Positions 43,235 to 51,820 of a stretch of 64,000 nucleotides of DNA are shown one piece after another; position 1 is the first letter of the stretch; each line of letters begins with the position of its first letter. Made by a program: the position numbers and the translations under genes. Source of the stretch: Nitrospira sp. SG-bin1 (GTDB lineage: Bacteria > Nitrospirota > Nitrospiria > Nitrospirales > Nitrospiraceae); the NCBI GenBank assembly GCA_002083365.1, contig LVWS01000005.1:124001-188000 (forward strand). Reading direction: 5' to 3'. The notes below the pieces were generated by a model, which saw only the letters and a program-made list of their open reading frames with translations, did not search any database and was not told the origin of the DNA.

Positions 43235-43370
43235 CAATCTATCGTCATTCCGTTCGAGGGCTCCTATATTAGTTTTTCAACAGCCATCCCTACCCGATCT
43301 TCAGAAGACAGTTGTTGCCTTCCTCGCGCCAACCATACACGTAACCGCTGAGGAAGGGCTTCTCGATCTA

Positions 43371-44132
43371 TTACTGGAAATCCCGCCGTTGGAAGATCAC
43401 GCTCGCCAGAAGGAGCAGGAACGCCGCGTAGGTCAACCCATAGGCCAAGGTGAGGGCCATGTCAGTCATGCCGAAATCGAGATGGTGGATGACATGTCCT
43501 TTGAGGTTGAATCGTTCGAGGTTCGGAAGCACATAGTAAACGACATTGAGCACCGCCTGACCTATTGCGTCCATTTTTTCTCCAAAGACCTTGAGATCAC
43601 CGGATAAATGACCAATCCCATATGCCGCTAGAGTAAAAATGGCGCTCAACGTGGCGCTAGTAAATGTAGAAAAAAGTATCGCCACCGCAGTGATCACCAT
43701 AAACTCGAGGAAGATGAGCAACAACGCCTTGAACAACATCATATTGACGGCCACTTCTCGGTAGTACAGGACAAGCAGGAGCCCCACAACCATAATGGCT
43801 GTATTGATCAACAACGTCCCGACCAGCCCAACATATTTCCCCAGCAGAAATTCATAACGAGGCACCGGTTTCGAGACGATCGTAAAGATGGTTTTCTTCT
43901 CGATTTCTTTACTCACCAGTCCGATCCCGACAAAGATGGCGATCAGGACGCCGAAGAAATTGATGCTGGATATTCCTAAATCAAGGATCAAGCGGTTCCA
44001 GTCACCCAAGGTCAAGGTTGAAAGTAACACCGAACTCCCGATCATGAGCAGAGCAAAAAATAATAAATTGTACAGCAGTTTCTCACGTAGATTTTCCCGG
44101 AACGTGTTCATAGCGATGGAGAGGATTCTCAT
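43371..44132 (-). CDS. ABC transporter permease (PilI-like position)
   Basis: A 253-residue integral membrane protein with about six transmembrane helices of the ABC-2 type: LLFFALLMIGSSVLLSTLTL, INFFGVLIAIFVGIGLVS, LLINTAIMVVGLLLVLYY, ALLLIFLEFMVITAVAILFS and a C-terminal YGLTYAAFLLLLASVIFQ. Its ATG overlaps the stop of the ATPase gene by 4 bp, so the two form one exporter. Downstream of pilA in the same direction, the pair corresponds in arrangement to PilH/PilI of Myxococcus, needed for type IV pilus assembly; orthology is an inference. Confidence 0.85.
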   Translation of the reverse strand: MRILSIAMNTFRENLREKLLYNLLFFALLMIGSSVLLSTLTLGDWNRLILDLGISSINFFGVLIAIFVGIGLVSKEIEKKTIFTIVSKPVPRYEFLLGKYVGLVGTLLINTAIMVVGLLLVLYYREVAVNMMLFKALLLIFLEFMVITAVAILFSTFTSATLSAIFTLAAYGIGHLSGDLKVFGEKMDAIGQAVLNVVYYVLPNLERFNLKGHVIHHLDFGMTDMALTLAYGLTYAAFLLLLASVIFQRRDFQ

Positions 44133-45094
44133 ACGGCTTCCCTCAACTCAGGCTGTTTGCTCTTAACCTCTCGAATGAACAAATCTTCAAGTGATCCTTT
44201 CTGTGGGGTGAGTGAAACCAGCGTCGCTTTGGCTCCTCGAATGATGTCAAGAGTAGCCCCTACTTGCTGGCGGTTGGGCAGTACTGCCAGGACCTGAGTA
44301 CCTTGCACAATGATGCGATCAGCCAGTTGACGTAGACGCGCCACCCCCTCCGACCCTAGCCCCTCAGCCACAACTTCTACCGAGTGGGTCGCACCTTCAT
44401 CGATCAGTTCACTGACGCGTCCGCAAGCAACAAGTTTACCCTTGAGAATAATGGCCACCCGATCGCAAAGGAGTTCGGCATCGTGCAGGATGTGGGAACT
44501 GAAGAAGATCGTCTTCCCGGATTCTTTCAGACGCAGGATCAAATCCCTAATCTCTTTGCGTCCGATCGGATCAAGGCCAGACATCGGCTCATCCAACACT
44601 ACCAACTCCGGGTCGTTGATGAGCGCCTGAGCAATCCCTACGCGCTGCAACATCCCTTTCGAAAATTTTCGTAACTGAAGATGGCGGGCATGGGACATGC
44701 CGACTAACTCCAACAATTCATCGATACGTTTCTCTAACGCCGCACCTCGAATCCCGAAGAGATGGCCATAGAATTTGAGAAACTCAAGGCTAGTGAGATA
44801 ATCATAAAAATAAGGGGATTCTGGCAAAAATCCAAGTCGTGCTTTAGATTCTTTATCCCTGATAGAGCGACCAAAGAGCCAAGCCTGGCCGCTCGTAGGA
44901 TAGATTAGTCCCATCAGCATCTTAATCGTCGTTGTCTTACCAGCCCCATTGGGACCCAAGAAGCCGAAGACCTCACCTTTCTGAACGTCAAGGTCAAGGT
45001 TTTGGACAGCCGTGGCAGAACGCCCCCAGAATCCTACCTTAAAGATCTTACTCAGTCCCTGTGCTTTGAGAATTGATTCTGTTGGTCCGTTCAT
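44129..45094 (-). CDS. ABC transporter ATP-binding protein (PilH-like position)
   Basis: A 321-residue ATPase. Walker A is GPNGAGKTT (47-55), the Q-loop region is GFLPESPYFYDYLTSLEFL, the signature is FSKGMLQRVGIAQAL (a variant of LSGGQ), Walker B is LVVLDEPMSGLDP, and the H-loop is FFSSHILHD. The C-terminal ~90 residues follow the DUF4162-like extension usual for ABC-2 exporters. It energises the permease encoded immediately downstream. The TPR gene ends 8 bp before it. Confidence 0.92.
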   Translation of the reverse strand: MNGPTESILKAQGLSKIFKVGFWGRSATAVQNLDLDVQKGEVFGFLGPNGAGKTTTIKMLMGLIYPTSGQAWLFGRSIRDKESKARLGFLPESPYFYDYLTSLEFLKFYGHLFGIRGAALEKRIDELLELVGMSHARHLQLRKFSKGMLQRVGIAQALINDPELVVLDEPMSGLDPIGRKEIRDLILRLKESGKTIFFSSHILHDAELLCDRVAIILKGKLVACGRVSELIDEGATHSVEVVAEGLGSEGVARLRQLADRIIVQGTQVLAVLPNRQQVGATLDIIRGAKATLVSLTPQKGSLEDLFIREVKSKQPELREAV

Positions 45095-45102
45095 GTCTGC
45101 AC

Positions 45103-46044
45103 CTATTCCACATCTCCCTTTCGAACCATGCTGTCTGATTGACGATATGCGCGCATGCGCTCGGTATGTGTGCTGCTAAATACTTCGCCAGTCGCGGTAT
45201 TGAATAGGTAGCGTCCGCCGTAAGGTTCCTCTGGGATTGTACGGAGGAGACCACTTGCAACAAGTTCATCGAGCGACGACGGCTTCTTTCGTTGCGCCTG
45301 TTCGTACCGTTGAACGGCACCCTCGATCATCTGTAAATCCCGCTCTAACCCAACTCGACGGATTCGGCGCTGCAACTGCTCTCGAATCAGTGGCTCAGTG
45401 GTCTGCAACAACATCGCCTCAAGAAATTCGATAGCGACCTCTGGACTCTTCCCCTGTGCGTAAAGGCGTGAAGCAAGTCTTGGAATATACGGAGGCGGAG
45501 GCCCTTCATGGAGCATCCCGCGAGCCCCGGCAGCACGAGCCATGTAATCTGCCGCCTGGCGAGGCTGACCAAGATGAAAAAAATGGTTGAATCCCAGCAA
45601 AAACGGTAGGCGCCAAGATGGGGGATTCGGCTTCAGCCCCTTTTCAAGAATCTGATTACTGAGGTCGTAGCGGCCTGCGAGTTCAGCCAACACAGTGCCG
45701 CCGACATCATAGGCATAAAGATACTGGGGATCGAGGGTTGTGACAACATCCAGTGCATGGTAAAGCCATTGATAGTCTTGATCTCGGACCACTTTGTCGC
45801 CGAGGACTTGAATAGCGCGGAGCCAGATGAGATCGGCGCCGAGATGATGGTACCCCAAGAGCGTTGGCTTGAGAATTTCTCCACGTGGAAGAAGCCGGAG
45901 CTGTTCGATTCTCTCTTTGTCTTCATCTCCACGTTGATCAATCGTCTGTTGCAGTAGGACAACAAGGCCTAGTAGAGTAATGAGGCATACTACGATGAAA
46001 GATTGATGTCTGTAGCTAGGAACGGTGTTATCGGTCATGCCCAT
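45103..46044 (-). CDS. membrane-anchored TPR-like protein in pilin/ABC cluster
   Basis: A ~313-residue protein with one N-terminal transmembrane helix (SFIVVCLITLLGLVVLLQQT). The body is helical and TPR-like (TLLGYHHLGADLIWLRAIQV, YLYAYDVGGTVLAELAGRYD, PYIPRLASRLYAQGKSPEVA). The C-terminal ~60 residues contain EELVASGLLRTIPEEPYGGRY-type sequence (here DELVASGLLRTIPEEPYGG), like the end of pilin-associated or general-secretion domains. It lies between pilA and the ABC pair and could be the periplasmic partner, comparable to PilG by position only. The start is uncertain: ATG 46044 or 46038, or a TTG at 46056. Confidence 0.7.
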   Translation of the reverse strand: MGMTDNTVPSYRHQSFIVVCLITLLGLVVLLQQTIDQRGDEDKERIEQLRLLPRGEILKPTLLGYHHLGADLIWLRAIQVLGDKVVRDQDYQWLYHALDVVTTLDPQYLYAYDVGGTVLAELAGRYDLSNQILEKGLKPNPPSWRLPFLLGFNHFFHLGQPRQAADYMARAAGARGMLHEGPPPPYIPRLASRLYAQGKSPEVAIEFLEAMLLQTTEPLIREQLQRRIRRVGLERDLQMIEGAVQRYEQAQRKKPSSLDELVASGLLRTIPEEPYGGRYLFNTATGEVFSSTHTERMRAYRQSDSMVRKGDVE

Positions 46045-46141
46045 TGGCTGATTCAATGCGATCTACAGGATATAGTGACGGATACTCTGTCCGAGCAACC
46101 TCAAGTTCAGATAGATCAAGCGTTCCCCTCTGAAATGCATC

Positions 46142-46172
46142 AGCCAGGGTTAGGGCATTCCCAACCCTGGCT
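46142..46172 (-). terminator. strong hairpin after pilA
   Basis: AGCCAGGGTT and AACCCTGGCT form a perfect 10-bp stem around an 11-base loop, 35 bp past the pilA stop. No T tract follows, so it may be an RNA-stabilising or partially terminating structure that keeps pilin mRNA in excess over the exporter genes downstream. Confidence 0.6.
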
Positions 46173-46206
46173 GGCAACATAAGCCCGGTGCTTACGCGAA
46201 CCGGCC

Positions 46207-46812
46207 TTAGAACACGTTGTCACTCAAATTACATTGAGCGACATTGGCGTTTTCTGGCACGGCATAGATGCCCTGCAAGGCAGCGTTACCCGCTGCATCG
46301 CCATCAAGATCGCCAGTTGCACGAGCGATGAAGCCAAGCGCTGGAGCTGTGTTAGCGTTACCGACCGCAGGGCAAGTACCCTTCACGACAGCGTTGGCCG
46401 CTGTTGCAAGTGCATTGGCACCCAGCGAGTATTGATACCGAACTTGGCCAGCAGGGATGAACCCAATGTCGTTAAACACACCCACGTTTGTAATTGCCGC
46501 ACCGGCGTTATCGAAACACTTCTGAGTGGCAGTTGCCGCCGCACCGTTCCAAGCAACCAGCGCACCATTGTTGGGCACACCTCCAGTCGGCACGACTTCG
46601 CTTGATGTCAAGAAGCAGCGGGTTTCTGCCTGGAAAGCCAATTCCGCCGTCTTGATCGCGCTCAGGTTGGTCTTGGCCTCCGACGTCCGAGACCGCATCT
46701 GGTACTGAATGAAGTTGGGAATGGCGATGGCCGCCAAGATCCCGATGATCGCCACAACGATCATCAACTCAATGAGGGTGAACCCCTCTTGTTTCCGCAT
46801 TGCCTTCAACAT
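46207..46812 (-). CDS. pilA: type IV major pilin-like protein
   Basis: A 201-residue prepilin. The short leader MLKAMRKQEG is cleaved before Phe11 in G|FTLIELMIVVAIIGIL, with the conserved Glu at mature position 5. The hydrophobic N-terminal helix is followed by IPNFIQYQMRSRTSEAKTNL and a globular domain rich in Ala, Gly and Asn with cysteines (ETRCFL, TQKCFDN, KGTCPAVG, AQCNLSDNVF) that can form disulphides. AAGGAGG stands 9 bases before the ATG, and a sigma54-like element lies 82 bp upstream. Gene order with a TPR protein and ABC exporter suggests the pilus subunit itself rather than a minor pseudopilin. Confidence 0.88.
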   Translation of the reverse strand: MLKAMRKQEGFTLIELMIVVAIIGILAAIAIPNFIQYQMRSRTSEAKTNLSAIKTAELAFQAETRCFLTSSEVVPTGGVPNNGALVAWNGAAATATQKCFDNAGAAITNVGVFNDIGFIPAGQVRYQYSLGANALATAANAVVKGTCPAVGNANTAPALGFIARATGDLDGDAAGNAALQGIYAVPENANVAQCNLSDNVF

Positions 46813-47123
46813 CGTCCTGCCTCCTTGTTGATGGTTCACTGACGGCCCCTTTCATAACCTGCGGCGCCTGTGTTGCCGCCTACCGGTCCCTTAAGCAGGT
46901 TTGGTGCCGATCAATGACAGAGGCTAGCCTACCAAAGATCATCGATGATGCAACAACTTACGAGAAATCGGCACGTGATTGGTCCTGGAGGGGCCCACGT
47001 TCCCTCCGAAATCTGCTCCGGATCGCCGAGAATTGACACTTTTCGCTAGCTAATCGAGTCTTCCGGCATGAGAACCGACCGACGCTGGATAAGGTGACTG
47101 GTGAATGGTTCAGGAGTGGAGTT
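46813..47123. other. intergenic region with pilA control signals
   Basis: This lies between the TPR lipoprotein gene and pilA, both on the minus strand. It holds the pilA leader and its putative sigma54 promoter (46894-46910). I see no coding sequence here. Confidence 0.6.
46894..46910 (-). promoter_or_regulatory. putative sigma54 promoter of pilA
   Basis: On the minus strand the sequence reads CGGCACCAAACCTGCTT, matching the sigma54 pattern TGGCAC-N5-TTGCW with two mismatches and the strict GG-N10-GC spacing (GG at 46908-46907, GC at 46896-46895). It implies a leader of roughly 70 bases before the pilA ATG. Pilin genes in several bacteria are sigma54 dependent. Confidence 0.5.
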
Positions 47124-48974
47124 TTAGGGAGTGGCGACCGGTGGACTCGGCGTCTTCTCCGCCACGCGGCGCTTGGCTTGCTGGATCCGATCTTCATAGG
47201 CTGGGTTGGCCAGGCCCTGCTCGCGGAAGCGTTGGAGCAGCTTTTCATTGGATGGGTCGATCTCCAGTGAGTGGAGCCACGCGTCACGCGCATCGGAGAC
47301 CTTCTGCTGTTTCAAGTACACTTCACCCAAATGCTCGTAGATGACGGGATCATCGCCGACCAACGCCACGGCTTTCTTGATTTCCGCGAGCGCCTCGGCC
47401 AGCATGCCGGACTTGTAAAAGGCCCATCCCAGACTATCGACGTAGTAGCCGTTCTCCGGCTTGAGCGCCACCGCCCGTTTCGTCAGAGACAAGGCTTGAT
47501 CGATCTTGATGCCGCGCTCCGCATAACTGTAGCCGAGATAGTTCAAGGCATCGGCGTGATGGGGGTCGAGGGAAAGGGCGGTTTCCATGGCACGTACCAC
47601 GTCGTCAAACCGATTCAGTTTGTCGTAGGCCGTGCCGAGGTTGAAATGAAGATCGGCATTCTTCGGATTGTGCCGAATTCCCTCCTCAAACGCCTGTGAA
47701 GCCTTTTCGAATTGCTCGTTCTGAAAATGAGCCAACCCGAGGACGATATGGGGCTCAGGTTGTTTCGGCGTGAGGCGGACGGCTTCATCGAGATGAGTCA
47801 CCGCCTCCGGAAACTGTTTGAGCCGATAGAGAAGCACGCCCAGATGTATATGGCTGTCGGCAAACTTCGGATCGAGATGCACGTTATAGCGATAGGCTTC
47901 CATCGCCTTTGGGAAATCCTTCGTCTCTTCGTACAAGTACCCGAGGTAATCTCGCACTTTAAGTTCAGCCGGCTTGGCCTTCAAGATCTCGGTCAATTGG
48001 TTGATGGCTTTCGTGAATTCCTTCTGCTCTCCGTAAATCAGCGCCATGCGCAACTGCGCATCGAGGTCACCGGGGTTGTCCTCCAGCAGCTTCTCCAGCT
48101 CGGCAAGACCACCGGTGTAATCTTTCGTCATGATATACAACTGAACCAAATGTTGTCGGATATCGCGATTGCGTGGATTCACCTGGTGCAGATACTTTTG
48201 AAGCACGGCGATGGCCTTGCTCTTCTCTTGACGTGCTTCATGGACCGACGCTTGCGCCAAGTAGGCCGGCTCAAACGCCTGGTTCACGGCGATGGCCCGC
48301 TCGAAGTTGGCCACAGCCTGTTCGGTATTTCCCGCTTCAATAGAAATACGGCCCAGATAGTAGTACCCGATGGGCGAATCCGAGGTGTACTGCAACCCTT
48401 TCTTCACCACCAGTTCCGCCTCGGCGAGTCGTTTCTGGTTTAAGAGAATGAGTCCTTTAGGGAAGTAGGACTCCCCTTTCTCCGGATCACGTTCAATGGC
48501 CTTGTCCAACAACTCCAACGCTCGCTCAGGTTTCCCCGCACTGGCCAAAATGCCGGCCATGTGGGTCAGCATTTGAGGTTCTTGTCCCGTTCCTTCTCCC
48601 ACTTCATCCGCATACTGTACCGCTTGAGTCAGGTCACCCAACGCGAAGTACAATGCCGCCAAACGAGATTTGACGTCCAGAGACTTGGGATCGACTTTCA
48701 GGGCAGCCTGATACTCCTTCAATGCGGTGTCCAAGTCTTGCGCAAGTTCCGCTTGATGCCCCATCATGAAATGATACGTGGCATCGGACTCGGGCGTCGA
48801 TGGCGGGCTTTGCAATGCGGTGGCCGGTTGAGGAAGCGTTGCTTGCGGATGGGGCGAGGCCGCGCAGGCCGCAAGGGCACTCGCGAGAAGCAGCGGCGAC
48901 AGCATCGTCCTCAGCAAAGGCCTATGATACTGTCGACGCGTCCGATCGTTAAAAACCGCTCGTGTGTTCCGCAT
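47124..48974 (-). CDS. TPR-repeat lipoprotein
   Basis: About 616 residues. The N-terminal signal (RPLLRTMLSPLLLASALAAC) ends in the lipobox LAAC, so it is predicted to be lipidated. A Pro/Ser linker follows, then about 14-15 tetratricopeptide repeats fill the protein, with typical 34-residue spacing (for example ALKEYQAALKVDPKSLDVKS, AVANFERAIAVNQAFEPAYL, AMEAYRYNVHLDPKFADSHI, VVRAMETALSLDPHHADALN). It probably serves as a scaffold for envelope complexes. It follows dnaB and may be the last gene of the serA-hisZ-dnaB unit. ATG 48974 was chosen because it gives a basic n-region before the hydrophobic core. Confidence 0.82.
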   Translation of the reverse strand: MRNTRAVFNDRTRRQYHRPLLRTMLSPLLLASALAACAASPHPQATLPQPATALQSPPSTPESDATYHFMMGHQAELAQDLDTALKEYQAALKVDPKSLDVKSRLAALYFALGDLTQAVQYADEVGEGTGQEPQMLTHMAGILASAGKPERALELLDKAIERDPEKGESYFPKGLILLNQKRLAEAELVVKKGLQYTSDSPIGYYYLGRISIEAGNTEQAVANFERAIAVNQAFEPAYLAQASVHEARQEKSKAIAVLQKYLHQVNPRNRDIRQHLVQLYIMTKDYTGGLAELEKLLEDNPGDLDAQLRMALIYGEQKEFTKAINQLTEILKAKPAELKVRDYLGYLYEETKDFPKAMEAYRYNVHLDPKFADSHIHLGVLLYRLKQFPEAVTHLDEAVRLTPKQPEPHIVLGLAHFQNEQFEKASQAFEEGIRHNPKNADLHFNLGTAYDKLNRFDDVVRAMETALSLDPHHADALNYLGYSYAERGIKIDQALSLTKRAVALKPENGYYVDSLGWAFYKSGMLAEALAEIKKAVALVGDDPVIYEHLGEVYLKQQKVSDARDAWLHSLEIDPSNEKLLQRFREQGLANPAYEDRIQQAKRRVAEKTPSPPVATP

Positions 48975-49052
48975 ATCCTTACGTCGGGACGGGAGGAAGG
49001 TGTACTGGACGATTATACCGAGTGTCAGGGCGTTGCGCAAACGACGCTCTGG

Positions 49053-50405
49053 CTAAACTTCTCGCAGATCGAGGCTTTCGAATTTGGCGAATCGATCCTG
49101 AAAAAACAGCTCTTTTTTCCCGATTGGTCCATTGCGATGTTTGCTGACGATGATATCGGCGATGCCTTTGCGCTCTGAATTCGGATCGTAGACGTCTTCC
49201 CGATAGATGAATATGACCACATCGGCATCTTGTTCGATCGCTCCACTTTCTCGCAGGTCGGCCAACATGGGAATGGGCGGCTTACGGGCCTCCACCGCCC
49301 GACTTAACTGAGACAAGGCCACAACCGGCACGTTCAATTCCTTGGCCAAGGCCTTTAAGGAGCGAGAAATATCGGAGATCTCTTGCTGACGAGACTCTGA
49401 ATCGCTTCGTCCTTGCATGAGCTGAAGATAATCCACGATGAGCAGATCCAGCCCCTTTTCAGCCTTAAGCCGACGAGCTTTCCCTCGCATCTGTTGGACG
49501 GTGATGCCGCCCGTGTCGTCGATATAGATCGGCGCCTGTTCCAATCGGCCGGCTGCCTCAGCCAATCGCCACCAATCTTCTTTCTGAAGTTTCCCCGTCC
49601 TCAACGCATGGGAATCGACTCGCGCTTCAGAACTGAGCATGCGTAAGACAATCTGGGGTTTGGACATTTCCAGGCTGAACACTCCCACGACTGTATTGGC
49701 ATGAATGGCGGCATGTGTGGCAAACCCTAAGGCCAGACTCGTCTTTCCCATACTAGGCCGGCCCGCCACCACCACCAAGTCCGACGCTTGAAGCCCTGCG
49801 GTAATATCGTCGAGATCGTAGTATCCCGTCGGCACTCCCGTGACATGTTCTTTTCGCTTGGACAGTTTATCGATCACGTCCAAGCTTTCCTTGATGACGT
49901 GACTGATCGGACTGAAGGACCGTTCCAGTTTGCCTTGCGCGATACTGAAGACCGACCGCTCGGCAAAATCAAGCAGATCGTCGATTGAGGCGGTCCCCTC
50001 GTAGCCCCTGGTCAATACCTCTGTGGAGGCACTGATCAACTGGCGGGCCACCGCCTTGTCCCGGACGATCTTACAATGGTACCGAATATTGGCGGAACTG
50101 GGAACGATCTGGACGAGCTCGGCGAGATAGGCCGCGCCTCCGATCACCTCGAGCTCGCCGCGAGATTTCAGTCGCTCGGTCAACGTAATCTGATCGATCA
50201 CTTCTCCAGTGTCGGACAGCTCCAGCATGGCTTGGTAGACCTTCTTGTGTGCCGTCCGATAGAAATCTTCCTCCACCAACAGTTCCATCGCCTTCGGCAT
50301 GGCGGCGTTATCGAGCAGAATGGCGCCGAGCACCGACTGTTCCGCTTCCAAGTTCTGCGGAGGCAGTTTCGGTTGAGAGAGATCCACCGTCCCGATGGAT
50401 TTCAT
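49053..50405 (-). CDS. dnaB: replicative DNA helicase
   Basis: A 450-residue hexameric helicase. The N-terminal DnaB domain begins LPPQNLEAEQSVLGAILLDN. The RecA-like domain has Walker A GRPSMGKTS (~212), VGVFSLEMSKPQIVLRMLSS, Walker B LLIVDYLQLMQ and VVALSQLSRAVEARKPP, plus the arginine-finger area SGAIEQDADVVIFIYRED. It unwinds DNA at the replication fork. Its ATG overlaps the hisZ stop by 4 bp. No intein was detected. Confidence 0.97.
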   Translation of the reverse strand: MKSIGTVDLSQPKLPPQNLEAEQSVLGAILLDNAAMPKAMELLVEEDFYRTAHKKVYQAMLELSDTGEVIDQITLTERLKSRGELEVIGGAAYLAELVQIVPSSANIRYHCKIVRDKAVARQLISASTEVLTRGYEGTASIDDLLDFAERSVFSIAQGKLERSFSPISHVIKESLDVIDKLSKRKEHVTGVPTGYYDLDDITAGLQASDLVVVAGRPSMGKTSLALGFATHAAIHANTVVGVFSLEMSKPQIVLRMLSSEARVDSHALRTGKLQKEDWWRLAEAAGRLEQAPIYIDDTGGITVQQMRGKARRLKAEKGLDLLIVDYLQLMQGRSDSESRQQEISDISRSLKALAKELNVPVVALSQLSRAVEARKPPIPMLADLRESGAIEQDADVVIFIYREDVYDPNSERKGIADIIVSKHRNGPIGKKELFFQDRFAKFESLDLREV

Positions 50406-51796
50406 AACACCCCTTCCCGGTCGGCGCGAAGGCTCGCGACAAGCGCTGGAATCGGCAACGTTTTTTTGTGGATGCGAGGGCGGCCGATCGATTCCGCACC
50501 CTGCCGGGGACCGTCGAGATGGAGCAGCATGGCGTGATCGGGTTTGGGATTGTCTACGCCGACGACAACAATGGTATCGATCGCCGATGCACGACCGACC
50601 TTGACCGCTGTACCGATCAAGCTCCGTCCCGTTGAATCAACGGTTTGTTGAACCGTCCGTATTCCCGCCTTGCGAAGTTCTTGCGCGACCAAAACCAGCG
50701 TCGTCGAGCATTCCGGGGGACCAACGACCAACACCTCAGGCCCCACAGATTTCACGCTCCCGTGAGGCTCCAATCCGCGGAAGAGCCGGTCCACATTGAG
50801 GGCGAATCCGGTCGACGCAAGGTTTCTTCCGAATCGTCCGATCAAGTGATCGTAGCGCCCTCCCCCTCCCAACTCCACCCCGATCCCGTCGGTAAAGACA
50901 TCAAACACGATCCCGTCATAATAATCAAAGCCTCTGAACTCTCCGAGATCCAGCATGACAACGTCTTGAGATCCGGCCGTGCAGAGCAGCCGATAGACGT
51001 TCTCCAGTCGATCCAACGCCTGTACCAGTGCTGGCTCCCCCTTGGCCAATACACGCCCTTTCGAGAGCACGTCAGCTTGCCCGCATAATTCCAGTGCGTT
51101 CAATATCCCATGCACTGACCATTTGGTCACCCGCTCCCGTGACAGGATCTCCTCAAGCCGCGGCAAGTCTTTCCTGGCGGCTGCTTCCTCGGCCCGTTTC
51201 CGGCCGTCCGTGGACAGTCCCGCACGGACGAGCAACGCCTTGAAAAACCCGACATGCCCCAGTGAAATCTTAAACGAATGCAATCCGATCTGGCGGAGAC
51301 ACTCGATCAGCAGCATGATGATTTCGCAATCGGCGGATGGATCGTCAGCGCCGATCAGTTCAGCACCGACTTGGAAGATTTCCCGACCTCGTCCGGCATG
51401 TTCCGGTTCATACCGAAAGACGGTCGCGCGGTACGACAAGCGCAACGGAAACTGCGCGCCGACCATACCCATCGCCACCGTACGGGCGATCTGCGCCGTG
51501 ACATCGGGCCGCAACAGCAGGATCCGACCTGTCGTCCGGTCCACGATCTTATAGGAGTTCTCCAACAACGTCGGTTCGAGTCCGGGTGCGAGCACATCGA
51601 GATATTCGAACGTCGGGAGGATAATCTCGTCGTAACCAAAACGATTGCAGCATGTCAGCAATTCGGCTTCCAGATGCCGCACCTGGCGGGCCGCCTCCGG
51701 AAGGATGGTGGCCATCCCGACCGGAACCAGTGCGTGCTCGCGCAAAGAAGGGACCTGCCCCGAAGTAGTCCTACGCAGCGGGGGAGCAGAGGCCAT
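50402..51796 (-). CDS. hisZ: HisZ-like ATP phosphoribosyltransferase regulatory subunit with extra C-terminal domain
   Basis: A 464-residue paralogue of histidyl-tRNA synthetase. The catalytic-core-like region has RHLEAELLTCCNRFGYDEII, LRPDVTAQIARTVAM, SYRATVFRYEPEHAGRGREI, the RGFDYYDGIVFDVF segment and GVELGGGGRYDHLIGRFG. HisZ partners the short form of HisG in the first step of histidine synthesis. Beyond residue ~350 it continues with an anticodon-binding-like alpha/beta domain (GPEVLVVGPPECSTTLVLVA, VGRASAIDTIVVVGVDN), which typical HisZ lacks. A divergent HisRS is possible, but the conserved motifs read as HisZ. No hisG is in the window. It overlaps dnaB by 4 bp. Confidence 0.75.
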   Translation of the reverse strand: MASAPPLRRTTSGQVPSLREHALVPVGMATILPEAARQVRHLEAELLTCCNRFGYDEIILPTFEYLDVLAPGLEPTLLENSYKIVDRTTGRILLLRPDVTAQIARTVAMGMVGAQFPLRLSYRATVFRYEPEHAGRGREIFQVGAELIGADDPSADCEIIMLLIECLRQIGLHSFKISLGHVGFFKALLVRAGLSTDGRKRAEEAAARKDLPRLEEILSRERVTKWSVHGILNALELCGQADVLSKGRVLAKGEPALVQALDRLENVYRLLCTAGSQDVVMLDLGEFRGFDYYDGIVFDVFTDGIGVELGGGGRYDHLIGRFGRNLASTGFALNVDRLFRGLEPHGSVKSVGPEVLVVGPPECSTTLVLVAQELRKAGIRTVQQTVDSTGRSLIGTAVKVGRASAIDTIVVVGVDNPKPDHAMLLHLDGPRQGAESIGRPRIHKKTLPIPALVASLRADREGVL

Positions 51797-51820
51797 AATA
51801 ACCTGGGCGCGAGAGTATCA

